NCBI GenBank assembly: GCA_025998295.1
Contig: BNVT01000027.1
Coordinates: 1 to 13,169 of the forward strand
Reading direction: 5' to 3'
From: Endomicrobiia bacterium
Lineage (GTDB): Bacteria; Elusimicrobiota; Endomicrobiia; Endomicrobiales; Endomicrobiaceae
DNA length: 13,169 bases
Shown: piece by piece, positions 13,000 through 13,169 of the stretch
Layout: every line of letters starts with the position of its first letter
How positions within the stretch are numbered: the first letter of the stretch is position 1
Translations under genes and position numbers: made by a program
Notes under the pieces: generated by a model
The model's input: the letters and a program-made list of their open reading frames with translations, nothing else
Database searches by the model: none
Told to the model about the DNA's origin: nothing

Positions 13000-13169
13000 T
13001 TTAGCAAGAGAGGAACAAATAAAAAGTGGTTCTAGTAAGAACAAATCAAAACTCATAAAAAACTTTAATCGCTACACTCTCAAAACTTCAACTTGTCAAT
13101 TATATGTCTGTAATTAATAGTTCAAAAACATCAAACAAGAAGCTAATCCGTATTGATGGTCGTTTGGGA

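Overview
This is an AT-rich bacterial chromosome segment that mixes well-preserved housekeeping genes with long stretches of decayed coding sequence. The intact genes (yebC, ruvA, ruvB, queH, nusA, rimP, rplA, rplK, a yqaA-type membrane gene, tRNA-Tyr, tRNA-Gly, batD) fit a Gram-negative-type bacterium. The RuvA variant, the Bat-type protein and the strong pseudogene load suggest an Elusimicrobia lineage, perhaps an Endomicrobium-like endosymbiont undergoing genome reduction. That placement is inference from gene style; no 16S rRNA gene is in the window.

Layout. (1) 1-932: no intact gene; three tandem 44-bp units and the remnant of a small secreted protein with an internal stop. (2) 933-4275, plus strand: yebC, a 374-bp gap where ruvC often sits, then tightly packed ruvA-ruvB-queH. 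(3) 4276-6605: a decayed accessory block. It holds a 147-bp MITE-like inverted-repeat element, a frameshifted minus-strand gene with unusually GC-rich third codon positions, small phage-like frames, and one copy of a dispersed repeat whose partner lies in the yebC-ruvA gap. (4) 6606-9732, minus strand: rplK-rplA-rimP-nusA, a translation and transcription-elongation cluster in an unusual arrangement, with a terminator-like hairpin between rplA and rimP. (5) 9733-11080: rplK promoter region, a long imperfect palindrome, a strong promoter almost touching a YqaA/DedA-type membrane gene, then a tRNA-Tyr/tRNA-Gly pair behind its own good promoter. (6) 11081-13169: a lactate dehydrogenase pseudogene, a batC-like TPR pseudogene, and a batD that is still open but lacks its middle.

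The genes do not form one pathway. RuvAB migrates Holliday junctions, QueH makes queuosine in tRNA, and L11/L1/RimP/NusA serve ribosome assembly and transcription. I see no convincing new defence or mobile system. The most interesting material is the anatomy of decay (ldh, batC, batD, the 4.6-6.3 kb block), the MITE-like element, and the possible loss of ruvC beside a divergent ruvA.
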